From NCBI GenBank assembly GCA_964470785.1, contig CAYYED010000007.1, forward strand, positions 1 to 23,564: a stretch of 23,564 nt of DNA, given 5' to 3'. The notes beneath the pieces are model-generated. The model saw nothing but the letters and a program-made list of their open reading frames with translations. It did no database searches and was not told where the DNA came from. This stretch comes from CAYYED01 sp964470785 (GTDB lineage: Bacteria > Patescibacteriota > Minisyncoccia > Minisyncoccales > PEYH01). Both the position numbers and the translations under genes were made by a program. Shown here piece by piece: positions 7,022 through 14,661 of this stretch. The stretch's first letter is position 1, and each line of letters starts with the position of its first letter.

Positions 7022-8377
7022 TTATTCTTCTGTTTTAATTAAAGGAAAAACTATAATAAACTTTGTGCCCACTCCCTCAATGCTTTCCACTAAAATTTCT
7101 CCTTTCATTTTTTTACAAAGCCGTTTTGCTATCCAAAGCCCTAATCCCGTGCCCTCAACTTCTGCTGTTTCCCTTTTTCTAATCCGGTAAAACCTGCTAA
7201 ACAGGTGCTGCTGTTCTTCGGCAGAGATGCCTATGCCGGTATCTTTTATAATAATATAAAACTTTCCTTTTAAATCGTCTTTTTTTGTATCCAGCAAAAC
7301 CTCTCCTTGTTGAGTATATTTAATAGCATTGTCTATTAAATTATATAATATCTCTGACAAGCGGTTGGGATTAACAGAAATATGCGCTTCTCGATTTTTT
7401 CTTGAGTCAAATTTAATAGATAGTCCGCGCTCTTCTACTTTGCCCGCTAATTCCTGCCGCACTTGTTCTATTGTCTCAACAGGCGAAACTATTTCCGGCA
7501 CAAAGCTCAATCTTCCCTGCTCAATTTTTACAACATCTAAAATATCAGAAATTAAATTATTAAGCCGATTAACAGAAACCTCTACGCGCCTAAGGTCCTC
7601 TTGTTCTTCCGGTTCTATTTTAGAAAAAACTTTTTTTCTCGTTTCCGCAATATAATTTTTCATATTTACCACAGGCGAACGCAATTCGTGAACTGCCATA
7701 TTGACAAAACTATCTTTTGCCCTGTCAACTTCTTTCATTTTTCTAAACAAGCTTACATAACGAAAAAGATGGGTATGCTGAATAATAAGAACTAAAATAA
7801 TGACAATAGAAATCAGGGCAAAAATATAAGCGTTTTTCAGCTTCTGGACTACCAACTCGTCTGTTGCTCCCAATGACAAAGAAAGAGAAATAAGCCCTGC
7901 CCTTTCTCCTTGCGAGCCATAAAAGGGCCTGACCGCATTCCAGTGCCTTACCCCTTTGTCTCTGCTTAAAAAAGCGATGGCCTGGTTTTGGTGCCAAGCA
8001 AGGGTTAAAGAGGTTTTGCTTATTATTTGGTTAATCTCTTCTTCTGTTTCAGAAGCAACAACTTTGAACTTATCATTAATTTCAGGAACAAATACTTTAA
8101 GGCGCGAAATTTCTTGCTTCTCCTGAATTAAAATCTTTATTCTCTGCTGGAGTACTTCGGGATCCTGATAATAATCATACACATAAGGAGAAAGCACGTT
8201 CTGTAGAGCCAATGCCTCTTTCTGTAAAACGAGATCTATGTTTTCCTGAAAGCTCTGGGCAAGATAAGAGCTTAAGAAGAAGACGAGGAGGGGAATTAAA
8301 ACAATCAAAAATAAAGACACCAAAAGCGCCGGGTTAGACCTGATAAATTTTGCTCCTTTAACCAATAAAGAAAACAT
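7022..8377 (-). CDS. Membrane sensor histidine kinase
   Basis: Two-component kinase of 451 residues. One membrane helix at about 18-40, an extracytoplasmic sensor region at about 41-182, a second helix at about 184-202, then the HisKA dimerisation domain with the phospho-acceptor in MAVHELRSP (His230). The HATPase domain follows: N-box NLIDNAIKYT (about 346-355), DTGIGIS (379-385), FSRFYR, and EGTGLGLWIAK (408-418). No PAS or HAMP domain is evident. It starts eight bases after the stop of the surface-protein gene upstream, so the two are almost surely co-transcribed. No response regulator is adjacent; the receivers at 14273-15042 are possible partners. Confidence 0.95.
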   Translation of the reverse strand: MFSLLVKGAKFIRSNPALLVSLFLIVLIPLLVFFLSSYLAQSFQENIDLVLQKEALALQNVLSPYVYDYYQDPEVLQQRIKILIQEKQEISRLKVFVPEINDKFKVVASETEEEINQIISKTSLTLAWHQNQAIAFLSRDKGVRHWNAVRPFYGSQGERAGLISLSLSLGATDELVVQKLKNAYIFALISIVIILVLIIQHTHLFRYVSLFRKMKEVDRAKDSFVNMAVHELRSPVVNMKNYIAETRKKVFSKIEPEEQEDLRRVEVSVNRLNNLISDILDVVKIEQGRLSFVPEIVSPVETIEQVRQELAGKVEERGLSIKFDSRKNREAHISVNPNRLSEILYNLIDNAIKYTQQGEVLLDTKKDDLKGKFYIIIKDTGIGISAEEQQHLFSRFYRIRKRETAEVEGTGLGLWIAKRLCKKMKGEILVESIEGVGTKFIIVFPLIKTEE

Positions 8378-8385
8378 AAAAATTA

Positions 8386-10236
8386 TTAATCTTGGGAAAA
8401 AATCTCTTTCTTTTCTCTTCTTTTGGTGAAAAATCCTACCACTACTATTGCCACGCTAATTGCCAAAACAATTACCGAAATGGTCAAGACAAAGAAGCTA
8501 TTTCTAAGCATTTTATGCGGAGGAGCAATTTCCTCCATTCCCCTGTCGGTTTCCTGAGCCCAAACTTCTGGAATAAGCCGTAAAATGCTCGCTCCTGATT
8601 TTACAAAAGCAAACGACTCTGACCTTGCCGTAATTTCTCCGGTATGGTCAGCTAAAACTATGTAAATCTCATGCTTTCCTGATTCTAATGATTTATCTAA
8701 CTCATGTACCCATCTTCCGTAAGCATCGGTCCGCGTAGTGATAATAGTGGGCAAGGAAAACAAATATATGTTGATAAAAGTATTGGGCAGGCCTCTCCCT
8801 TCAATCTTTAAAACCTGTCTTTGGGTAATTTCTGAAAACACAATTTCTGCTCTTTCTACAAAAAACTCATCGCTTCTCTTTGGCTGAACTTTTCTCGGGT
8901 CTTGAAAAATAACTTTTTCCGGCGTAATTGGCATTGAGGGATCAAGGTCTAGTGCTACCACTATACCGTCTAAATAACCATCACCGCTTGTATCGGGATT
9001 AAAGGGGTCGGTATTAAATTCTAATTCTAAAATATCAGGCAAGCCGTCGCTATCGCTATCAAGCCACATTATTTTTTCTAACTCTGCTTTTACTTTTTCC
9101 TGGGATCGCACCCTTTGCTCCATTGCTGTTAAATTCTGCTCCATGATTTGCGCCGCTTGGTTCACTACTTCCCGTGCCTGCTCATGAGCAGGCACTCTTT
9201 CCACAATTTCTTCTATTGCTATTGCCAAATTCTGTTTGTTGATTTTTTGCGCGCTTTGAGCCACTTGCTTTTGGCCTTCTTTTATTTTAATATCTTCTTC
9301 TATTTCTTCTAAAAGTTTTTCTGTTTGTTTAATAACTTCTTTTTTCTCTTGCTTTATTTCTTCAACAGTGTCCTTAATAAATTCTGAAGCTTGGGTCTGT
9401 TCTATTTTTTCTAATTCCGCTTGCTTTTTCTGAAGCTTTTGTTCTACTTGTTTTTTTGCTTCCAATGACTTGGATAGCTCCTCTGTTTTTTGCTGCTCTT
9501 CTCTGATGGCATTAGCTATTTCTTTTATTTCCTGACCAATTTTTTCTTCAATCTGCGGCTTCTGCTCCTTTACCTCTTCAGAAGAAATAGCGCCTGCCTC
9601 CTGAACAATTTTTATAATTTTTTCTGCTTGTTGATTTGCTTGATTCTCGGTTTCTTTTACTTCTCGTTTTACCTCCTGTTCTATCTTCTCCGCCTGCTCC
9701 TTAGTTTCTCTCAATTCCTGCTCTTTTGTCTTAGATTCTTCGGTTTTTTCCACTTGATTCTGTACAATAATTTTTATTTCAGGACTTTGATAACTTCCAT
9801 ACTGATTGCTTATTTCCGCAAAAAGAAAATGCGTTCCATTAGGAAACTGCCGAGTATCCCAAGAGAATTTCCATCTATTATTATCTTTCAGCTGACCTTG
9901 TCCTAAATAAACGGGAGTTAAAGAGCCACCCCTCTTAGCATAAAAAATTATTTCTGTGGCTTCCTCAACCCTAATCTCTATTTCTATTTCTTGAGAAATT
10001 TTTGCACCGTTCCGGGGTGATAAAAATTCCACAGAGGGAGTTGTTGTTTTGGAACCAACAGCACTTGGTGCAATTGCGCCAGAAACTTCTCCTGGCTCCG
10101 AACCGGCTCTTTTGGGTATAACTGCATCAGCTTCTGGAGATTGAAATTCTAGGGGTTGAGCACTCACCGTCCAAAAAGCAAAACCCGCAAGAAAAAAGAA
10201 GGACAAAAGTATAAGAACTTTTGATTTATTAAACAT
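8386..10236 (-). CDS. Surface protein: signal peptide, Ig-like domains, long coiled coil, calcium-type repeats, C-terminal membrane anchor
   Basis: A signal peptide (residues 1-26, ending VSAQ) is followed by an Ig/cadherin-like domain (about 65-155), a very Glu/Lys/Gln-rich coiled coil (about 160-390), then thrombospondin-type-3-like acidic repeats DSDSDGLPD and NPDTSGDGYLDG (about 394-425), which bind calcium in known families. A second beta domain with TDAYGRWVHEL (about 455-545) looks like a bacterial Ig-like or carboxypeptidase-regulatory fold. A membrane helix near 580-602 and a basic tail end the protein, leaving most of it outside the cell. It is the first gene of a pair with the histidine kinase. 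A role in attachment or envelope sensing is inferred from architecture only. Confidence 0.82.
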   Translation of the reverse strand: MFNKSKVLILLSFFFLAGFAFWTVSAQPLEFQSPEADAVIPKRAGSEPGEVSGAIAPSAVGSKTTTPSVEFLSPRNGAKISQEIEIEIRVEEATEIIFYAKRGGSLTPVYLGQGQLKDNNRWKFSWDTRQFPNGTHFLFAEISNQYGSYQSPEIKIIVQNQVEKTEESKTKEQELRETKEQAEKIEQEVKREVKETENQANQQAEKIIKIVQEAGAISSEEVKEQKPQIEEKIGQEIKEIANAIREEQQKTEELSKSLEAKKQVEQKLQKKQAELEKIEQTQASEFIKDTVEEIKQEKKEVIKQTEKLLEEIEEDIKIKEGQKQVAQSAQKINKQNLAIAIEEIVERVPAHEQAREVVNQAAQIMEQNLTAMEQRVRSQEKVKAELEKIMWLDSDSDGLPDILELEFNTDPFNPDTSGDGYLDGIVVALDLDPSMPITPEKVIFQDPRKVQPKRSDEFFVERAEIVFSEITQRQVLKIEGRGLPNTFINIYLFSLPTIITTRTDAYGRWVHELDKSLESGKHEIYIVLADHTGEITARSESFAFVKSGASILRLIPEVWAQETDRGMEEIAPPHKMLRNSFFVLTISVIVLAISVAIVVVGFFTKRREKKEIFSQD

Positions 10237-10294
10237 AATTTTTTATATTAATAATTATTAAGTTAATTAGAAGAACCTTTCGCTCCAACTTACA

Positions 10295-10350
10295 ACCCCC
10301 TCCTTCATCCTCCCCCTCTTTGAGGGGGAGGAAAGAGGTAGGGGAGGTCT
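10295..10350. repeat. Family A palindromic repeat
   Basis: Arms TCCTCCCCCTC (10308-10318) and GAGGGGGAGGA (10322-10332) with a three-base loop, and outer CCCTCC / GGGGAGG extensions. It lies upstream of the surface-protein operon. Confidence 0.82.
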
Positions 10351-10357
10351 TCGCTCA

Positions 10358-10477
10358 AGAACCTTGAAATTAAACTTATTTTATAAATAATTTAAGGTAG
10401 TTTAATTAGAAGAACCTGCCTTCGGCAGAACCTTGAAATTAAACTTATTTTATAAATAATTTAAGGTAGTTTAATTA
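10358..10477. repeat. 51-bp direct repeat, two copies 69 bp apart
   Basis: Identical AT-rich units at 10358-10408 and 10427-10477 (starting AGAACCTTGAAATTAAAC, ending GGTAGTTTAATTA), separated by a short spacer with a CTGCC-TTC-GGCAG hairpin. A partial related piece (AGTTAATTAGAAGAACCT) is at 10261-10278. The units are themselves imperfectly palindromic (TTAAAC...GTTTAA). They lie upstream of the surface-protein operon and could bind a regulator, but that is a guess. Confidence 0.85.
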
Positions 10478-10535
10478 TAGCAATTGTTCGCCTTTAATTA
10501 CAGCCAAAGGAATTAAGAGGGCCACTTTGCTCAAA

Positions 10536-10659
10536 ACTTCGCTTCTCGACTCTGCTCGAAACTTCGCTTCTCGACTCTGCTCGAAACTTCGCTTCTCGAC
10601 TACGCTCGAAACTTCGCTTCTCGACTACGCTCGAAACTTCGCTTCTCGACAAGCTCGAA
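10536..10659. repeat. 25-bp tandem repeat, five copies
   Basis: Units ACTTCGCTTCTCGACTCTGCTCGAA at 10536, 10561, 10586, 10611 and 10636 with small changes (CTCTG to CTACG; the last is 24 bases with AAG). No spacers separate the units. Units 4 and 5 belong to the 187-bp direct repeat. Confidence 0.9.
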
Positions 10660-10790
10660 GAGTAAGGATAAATATTACTGCTCGAGCCCTTCGACCCGCC
10701 TGCAACGCTGTAGCATTGCGGGCAGGCCCGCCTGCATCGCTATGCGAAGCATTGCGGGCAGGCAAGCTCAGGACAGGCCTATTGAGAACT
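10604..10790. repeat. 187-bp direct repeat, left copy
   Basis: Matches 11134-11320 with only two differences seen (C/T at 10687, T/C at 10783). It contains two 25-bp units, TTCTCGACAAGCTCGAA, and two GC-rich palindromes of the CCCGCCTGCA...GCGGGCAGG type. It lies just downstream of the GIY-YIG gene. Confidence 0.93.
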
Positions 10791-10835
10791 ACAATATAAT
10801 TACTGTTCGAGCTTGTCGAGAACTACATAATAAAT

Positions 10836-11105
10836 TCACTCCCATTTGATCCACTCTCCATTAATAAGTTTTTTCTTTTTGCCTTGGTTCCAATTTTTAA
10901 TCTGCCTTTCTCTCATGCGCGCTTGCTCAAAATTATCGTATTCTTCGTAATAAACCAGCGCTTTATATCCATGCTTTGCAGTATACCTAGACCCTAACCC
11001 TGACCGATGTTGTTCGTTTCTTATATTCATTGACCATGTCATTCCGGTATAATAGGTTCCATCTAAACATTCTATTATATATACATACCATTTCCATTTG
11101 GACAT
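10836..11105 (-). CDS. Small GIY-YIG domain protein (UPF0213/YhbQ-like endonuclease)
   Basis: An 89-residue single-domain protein. YVYIIECLDGTYYTGMT contains the GIY-YIG pair (here VYI and YTG). An Arg/Glu region follows: IRNEQHRSG, RYTAKHG, YYEEYDNFEQARMRERQIKNW, the latter matching the conserved E--ARxRE--IK-W motif of YhbQ-like proteins. Length is normal. These proteins are putative DNA nucleases, some shown to cut DNA in other species. The gene lies between two near-identical 187-bp direct repeats, which suggests it travels with, or arrived by, the repeat. It starts at ATG 11105; no neighbour shares its operon. Confidence 0.92.
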   Translation of the reverse strand: MSKWKWYVYIIECLDGTYYTGMTWSMNIRNEQHRSGLGSRYTAKHGYKALVYYEEYDNFEQARMRERQIKNWNQGKKKKLINGEWIKWE

Positions 11106-11133
11106 AGAATTGAATATTGTATTTCTTAACTTT

Positions 11134-11320
11134 GCTCGAAACTTCGCTTCTCGACTACGCTCGAAACTTCGCTTCTCGACAAGCTCGAAGAGTAAGGATA
11201 AATATTACTGCTCGAGTCCTTCGACCCGCCTGCAACGCTGTAGCATTGCGGGCAGGCCCGCCTGCATCGCTATGCGAAGCATTGCGGGCAGGCAAGCTCA
11301 GGACAGGCCTATCGAGAACT
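11134..11320. repeat. 187-bp direct repeat, right copy
   Basis: Same length and order as 10604-10790, offset by 530 bases. It lies immediately upstream of the GIY-YIG gene. Its end TATCGAGAACT is followed by a run of T. Confidence 0.93.
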
Positions 11321-11355
11321 TTTTTTGATGAAGCCGGGGGCGCTATTTTTTACTT

Positions 11356-11400
11356 TCAAATTCTTTTAAATTCCTGTTTTACTATTTCTCTATCGTCCCA
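11356..11400 (-). pseudogene. Duplicated, diverged 3' end of the murE-like gene
   Basis: On the minus strand it encodes WDDREIVKQEFKRI and a stop, closely matching the real C-terminus WDDRQVVKEEFKKI that ends at 11429. The two copies are separated by a palindromic segment containing GGGGCCC and GGAACGCGAAGCG (about 11401-11428). The fragment has no start codon of its own and is a relic of duplication or insertion. Confidence 0.75.
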
Positions 11401-11428
11401 TGGGCCCCGAAGGAGACGCTTCGCGTTC

Positions 11429-12787
11429 CTACGGGATAAAAATCTTTTTGAACTCTTCTTTTACTACTTGTCTATCGTCCCACAAAATCTTTTTGCCGCC
11501 CTCTACGCACATCCATGGCTCACTGCCTTTTCCGGTAATAATTACAACATCGCCTGCTTCTGCCAATCCGAGCGCCTTCCTAATTGCCTCCCTTCTGTCC
11601 AAAATTTTAAAAACCGCTGATTTACGCTGATGACTGCGCTGATTTACCCCGTTAGAAATTTTACCCTGCGAGCCCTCGTTATTTCTAACGGGATTTACGC
11701 TGATGTTTCTAATGCCATTCTCTATTTGATTTATTATTTCTTGCGGATTTTCATCGTAAGGGTCTTCATTGGTTAAAATAATCTTTTGGCAATACTTGTC
11801 TGCTATTTTTCCTAATACCGGCCTTTTCCACTTATCTCTCCCGCCCCCGCAAGCGCCCAGAACACAAACTAATCTTTGTGGAAAAAATAAACTATTAATC
11901 GTTTGATAAACCGTTTCTAATGCCTCCGGAGTAATGGCATAATCTACAACAACCCTAAACGGCTCTGATATGACTTGTTCCATTCTACCCGGAATGCCTT
12001 TAGTATTTTCCAGACCCTGCTTACATATTTCTAAATCAATTTGTTGAGATAAACCAACACAAATAGCTGCCAAGGCATTATATATATTAAAGACGCCCGG
12101 CAAGGGAAGACAAATTTTTACGCCATTCGCCAAGTCCACTAAAAACTCTGTGCTCTTGTTTGAGGCCTTTATGTGTGCGGCTTTAACGGTCTTGTAGCGC
12201 TCGCTGCTGTTTTTTAAGCCAAAGCAAATTTTTTCTTGGCTTGGAATCTGAAGAAAATAACGGGCATTTTCATCATCAATGTTAATTACATGAACATTTT
12301 TGGCTGCTTTAAAAAGCTCCTGTTTTGCTTGGCGATATTTTTTAAACGAACCATGCGACTCAATGTGTTCGGGTGTTAGGTTAGTAAAAATAGCCGTGTC
12401 AAAATTAATAAACCTATGACGCTGCTGGACAATTCCCTCAGAAGTTACTTCTAAAACCGCGTATTGGCAACCGGAATTCACCGCTTGCCGTAAAAATTTT
12501 TGTAACCTCATTCTTCCGGGCATTGTCATTTTAAGCATATTAACTGTTTCTTTGCTGCCAATTTGAAAGCTGATAGAAGAAGCAGACGCTGTTTTGTATC
12601 CGGCTTGCTCTAAGATGCTGGTTATTAAACGCACTACCGTTGATTTGCCGCTCGTGCCGGTAACGCCGATAACAACAAGCTTCTTAGAGGGAAAACGATA
12701 CCATAACGCCCCTAAAAAAGGGTAGAATTGGTAATAGGCATTAAGTAAGCGGGCTGGTAAAAGTTTTTTTACAATATCTTTAATCAT
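11429..12787 (-). CDS. Mur ligase (MurE-like) lacking the N-terminal UDP-binding domain
   Basis: ATP-dependent Mur ligase: adds an amino acid to a UDP-MurNAc-peptide or a related substrate. Visible motifs are GTSGKST (44-50, ATP loop), TNLTPEHIESHGS (family T-L--DH-D-HG), GIPGRMEQV, VDYAITPEALE, LGACGGGRDKWKRP and LTNEDPYDENP. The GKGSEPWM motif is near the C-terminus. At 452 residues it is shorter than MurE of model bacteria (about 490) because only about 40 residues precede the ATP loop, so the first domain is reduced to a helix-rich stub. The usual DYAHTP His is Ile here. About 32 residues (361-392, NPVRNNEGSQGK...) come from an in-frame repeat insertion. Substrate specificity cannot be read from DENP, since the DNPR motif of diaminopimelate enzymes is absent. 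Confidence 0.88.
   Translation of the reverse strand: MIKDIVKKLLPARLLNAYYQFYPFLGALWYRFPSKKLVVIGVTGTSGKSTVVRLITSILEQAGYKTASASSISFQIGSKETVNMLKMTMPGRMRLQKFLRQAVNSGCQYAVLEVTSEGIVQQRHRFINFDTAIFTNLTPEHIESHGSFKKYRQAKQELFKAAKNVHVINIDDENARYFLQIPSQEKICFGLKNSSERYKTVKAAHIKASNKSTEFLVDLANGVKICLPLPGVFNIYNALAAICVGLSQQIDLEICKQGLENTKGIPGRMEQVISEPFRVVVDYAITPEALETVYQTINSLFFPQRLVCVLGACGGGRDKWKRPVLGKIADKYCQKIILTNEDPYDENPQEIINQIENGIRNISVNPVRNNEGSQGKISNGVNQRSHQRKSAVFKILDRREAIRKALGLAEAGDVVIITGKGSEPWMCVEGGKKILWDDRQVVKEEFKKIFIP
11602..11710. repeat. Palindromic repeat cluster inserted in frame in the murE-like gene
   Basis: A perfect 12-bp inverted repeat CCCGTTAGAAAT (11648-11659) / ATTTCTAACGGG (11681-11692) is flanked by CGCTGATTTACGCTGATG-type repeats. 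It encodes NISVNPVRNN..GKISNGVN..HQRK between beta strands of the C-terminal domain and leaves the frame open. Confidence 0.82.
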
Positions 12788-12892
12788 TGTGATAAATTAT
12801 TGTTTAATATTAGCCCTTTTATCGCTCTTGTTCAAGCCGCTTGCCTTTTTCAAACAAGTGTGTTATTTTTAAGCAGTGATATCAAATATAAA

Positions 12893-12898
12893 TATAAT
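12893..12898 (+). promoter_or_regulatory. Candidate -10 box of rpsT
   Basis: TATAAT 18 bases before the rpsT ATG in an AT-rich divergent gap. No clear -35 box and no Shine-Dalgarno site are visible, so a short-leader transcript is likely. Confidence 0.4.
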
Positions 12899-12916
12899 CA
12901 ATTGATAATATAAATT

Positions 12917-13174
12917 ATGCCTGTTACAAAATCCGCTCAAAAAGCATTAAAACAACAAGCGAAAAAGAGGAAGAACAATCTTGGTTATAAAAAACAAATG
13001 AAAGAGCTGAAAAAACAAATTCTCTCTAAAAGAGGAGAGAATAAGACAAAACAAGCCCAAGAAATTCTTCCTAAATATTATAAAGCCGTAGATAAGGCGG
13101 CAAAAGTTGGCATTATTAAAAAAAATACTGCCGGCAGAAAAAAAGCAAGAATGGCAAAAATGATAAAATCCTAA
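12917..13174 (+). CDS. rpsT: Ribosomal protein bS20
   Basis: An 85-residue, very basic helical protein of the small ribosomal subunit that binds 16S rRNA. It starts MPVTKSAQKALKQQAKKR and ends with the S20 signature DKAAKVGIIKKNTAGRKKARMAK, which corresponds to the family's D-AAKKG-IHKN-AARKKSRL. Length is typical. It is divergent from the murE-like gene and convergent with holA; repeats fill the gap to holA. The single in-frame ATG at 12917 is the obvious start. Confidence 0.96.
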   Translation: MPVTKSAQKALKQQAKKRKNNLGYKKQMKELKKQILSKRGENKTKQAQEILPKYYKAVDKAAKVGIIKKNTAGRKKARMAKMIKS

Positions 13175-13197
13175 AAAATCCTGAGGATTATATACTA

Positions 13198-13312
13198 AAT
13201 ACCCTATCCCCCTCTTTTTCTCCCCCTTCCCTTGGGGAAGGGGGAGATATAAGATATACCCCCTTCTCTTGGGGAAGGGGGAGATATGAGATATAATGGG
13301 GAAAGGGGCATT
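13198..13312. repeat. Tandem family A palindromic repeats between rpsT and holA
   Basis: The first copy has 12-bp arms CTCCCCCTTCCC (13220-13231) and GGGAAGGGGGAG (13235-13246). A second copy (about 13258-13285) repeats CTTGGGGAAGGGGGAGATAT. Both lie between convergent genes. Confidence 0.85.
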
Positions 13313-13317
13313 GCGAT

Positions 13318-14259
13318 TCAAATGTCCGCTATCAATAACTCCAGAGCCAGCTCTGGTTTTATTTTTCCTGTTTTTACTGCCAAATCTATTCTAAAAATTT
13401 TCAAGTAAATCTCCCTCAGACGCGGAAAAGTAAATTGTCTTGCCTGTTTATGGCTTTTTTGCACCACAAAAGGATGAAGGTTTTTCAATTTGGCAGTGAT
13501 CTCCGGCAAACCCTTGTTCTCCATTTCTTTTACCATTAACAGATTTCTAAACTGAAAAGCAATCATAGAAAGCAAATAAAAAGGGGAATCCCCTTTTTTT
13601 AAGTGTTCTTGAATTAAGCAAAGCGCGGTTTTTTTGTCTTTAGATGCAATGGCATCAATGGTTTTAAAAATAGCAACTTCTATTTGAGGAGTAACCAATT
13701 CCTCCACATCTTTTTTACTTACTTTTTTCTCTTCTGCTTTATAAGCGGCCAACTTTTTAATCTCTAAAGACATTCTCCAAAGGTCGTTGCCAACAAAGTC
13801 CGCTAAAGCATTAATGGCTGATAGATCGGCGCCAATGCCCAAAGAAACAAGCTCCTTTTTAATCCATTTCTTAAGCTCTGCGGGGGGCAAGAGGGCAAAT
13901 TTAAAAACAATACCTTGTTCTTTGAAAAAAGAAAAAATCTTTTCATTCTTAGAAAACTCTTTTTCCTCAAAAAAAATAATTGTGTTGCTTTTATCCTGAA
14001 AAGGTTCTTTTCCGTAAGTTAAAATGTTCTTCTTAAAACTCTCGTCTGCCAAAGCATTGACCAAAACAATCAGTTTGTTTTCCTGGAATATAGACCTATG
14101 GCTCATTTCATTTTTTAACTCTTCAAAAGAAATCTTGTCTGAAAATAAATTTAAAAACCGGTCCCGGGCAATCGGTCCCTGTTTCTGAACTAATTCTTTG
14201 AGTTTTTGCCTTGCCCTATATTGGTCTTTGCCACAAATTAAAATTAGCATATCGCGCAA
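13318..14259 (-). CDS. holA: DNA polymerase III delta subunit
   Basis: Clamp-loader wrench subunit, which opens the beta sliding clamp. The N-terminal part has MLILICGKDQYRARQKLKEL and an early SIFQENKLIVLVNA segment typical of HolA domain I. FEEKEFSKNEKIFSFFKEQG and LKKWIKKELVSLGIGADLSAINALADFVGNDLWRMSLEIKKLAAY match the conserved helical lid region (NDLWRLxxEIEKL). The C-terminal domain includes AIFKTIDAIASKDKKTAL and SPFYLLSMIAFQFRNLL. Length 313 is normal. The start M-R-D-M could be 14259 or the second Met at 14250. It follows a response-regulator gene by 13 bases, so it is probably the last gene of the minus-strand operon. Confidence 0.93.
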   Translation of the reverse strand: MRDMLILICGKDQYRARQKLKELVQKQGPIARDRFLNLFSDKISFEELKNEMSHRSIFQENKLIVLVNALADESFKKNILTYGKEPFQDKSNTIIFFEEKEFSKNEKIFSFFKEQGIVFKFALLPPAELKKWIKKELVSLGIGADLSAINALADFVGNDLWRMSLEIKKLAAYKAEEKKVSKKDVEELVTPQIEVAIFKTIDAIASKDKKTALCLIQEHLKKGDSPFYLLSMIAFQFRNLLMVKEMENKGLPEITAKLKNLHPFVVQKSHKQARQFTFPRLREIYLKIFRIDLAVKTGKIKPELALELLIADI

Positions 14260-14272
14260 GGCAGAGGAGTTT

Positions 14273-14644
14273 CTATTTTTTCAAAGCAATTTTTATCTTA
14301 TCCACTATTTCTTCCGGAGTAAAATGCGCCTTTACGAGAAAATCAACTGCCCCTAATTTCAGTCCCTTTTCTATTTCATCTCTTTGTCCAAGGTTGGAGA
14401 GAATGAGAACCGGTATGGAACCAATGCTTGAGTTGTCTTTAATTCTTTCCAAAACCTCAAAACCATCAACTCCGGGAAGAATTAGATCAAGAAGAATCAA
14501 GTCCGGTTTTGTATTCTCCAGTTTTTTTAATCCTTCTTCTCCATCAATCGCCTCTTCTATCTTAAACCCTTCTCCTAAAAGTTTTCTGGAAATTAACTCT
14601 CTCAAAAACTTGTCATCTTCTACGATAAGGATGGTTTCTTCCAT
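14273..14644 (-). CDS. Single-domain response regulator (receiver)
   Basis: A 123-residue CheY-like receiver with no output domain. Acidic pair E9-D10/D11, phospho-acceptor Asp53 in LILLDLILPG, Ser83 in ILSN, and Lys105. The partner kinase is probably the PAS kinase encoded upstream in the same strand run. Only 17 bases separate it from the other receiver. It is likely a phosphorelay shuttle or an allosteric regulator, since no DNA-binding part is present. Confidence 0.95.
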   Translation of the reverse strand: MEETILIVEDDKFLRELISRKLLGEGFKIEEAIDGEEGLKKLENTKPDLILLDLILPGVDGFEVLERIKDNSSIGSIPVLILSNLGQRDEIEKGLKLGAVDFLVKAHFTPEEIVDKIKIALKK

Positions 14645-14661
14645 GTTATTAATAAAGTTAA

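Noticed and set aside
10536..10659. Possible CRISPR array from regular 25-bp units
   Set aside because: The units are contiguous with no unique spacers and no cas genes are near; it is a simple tandem repeat.
11117..11620. 167-residue plus-strand open frame
   Set aside because: It is read through the 187-bp repeat and the antisense of the murE-like gene; the same peptide appears from the other repeat copy at 10527-10799.
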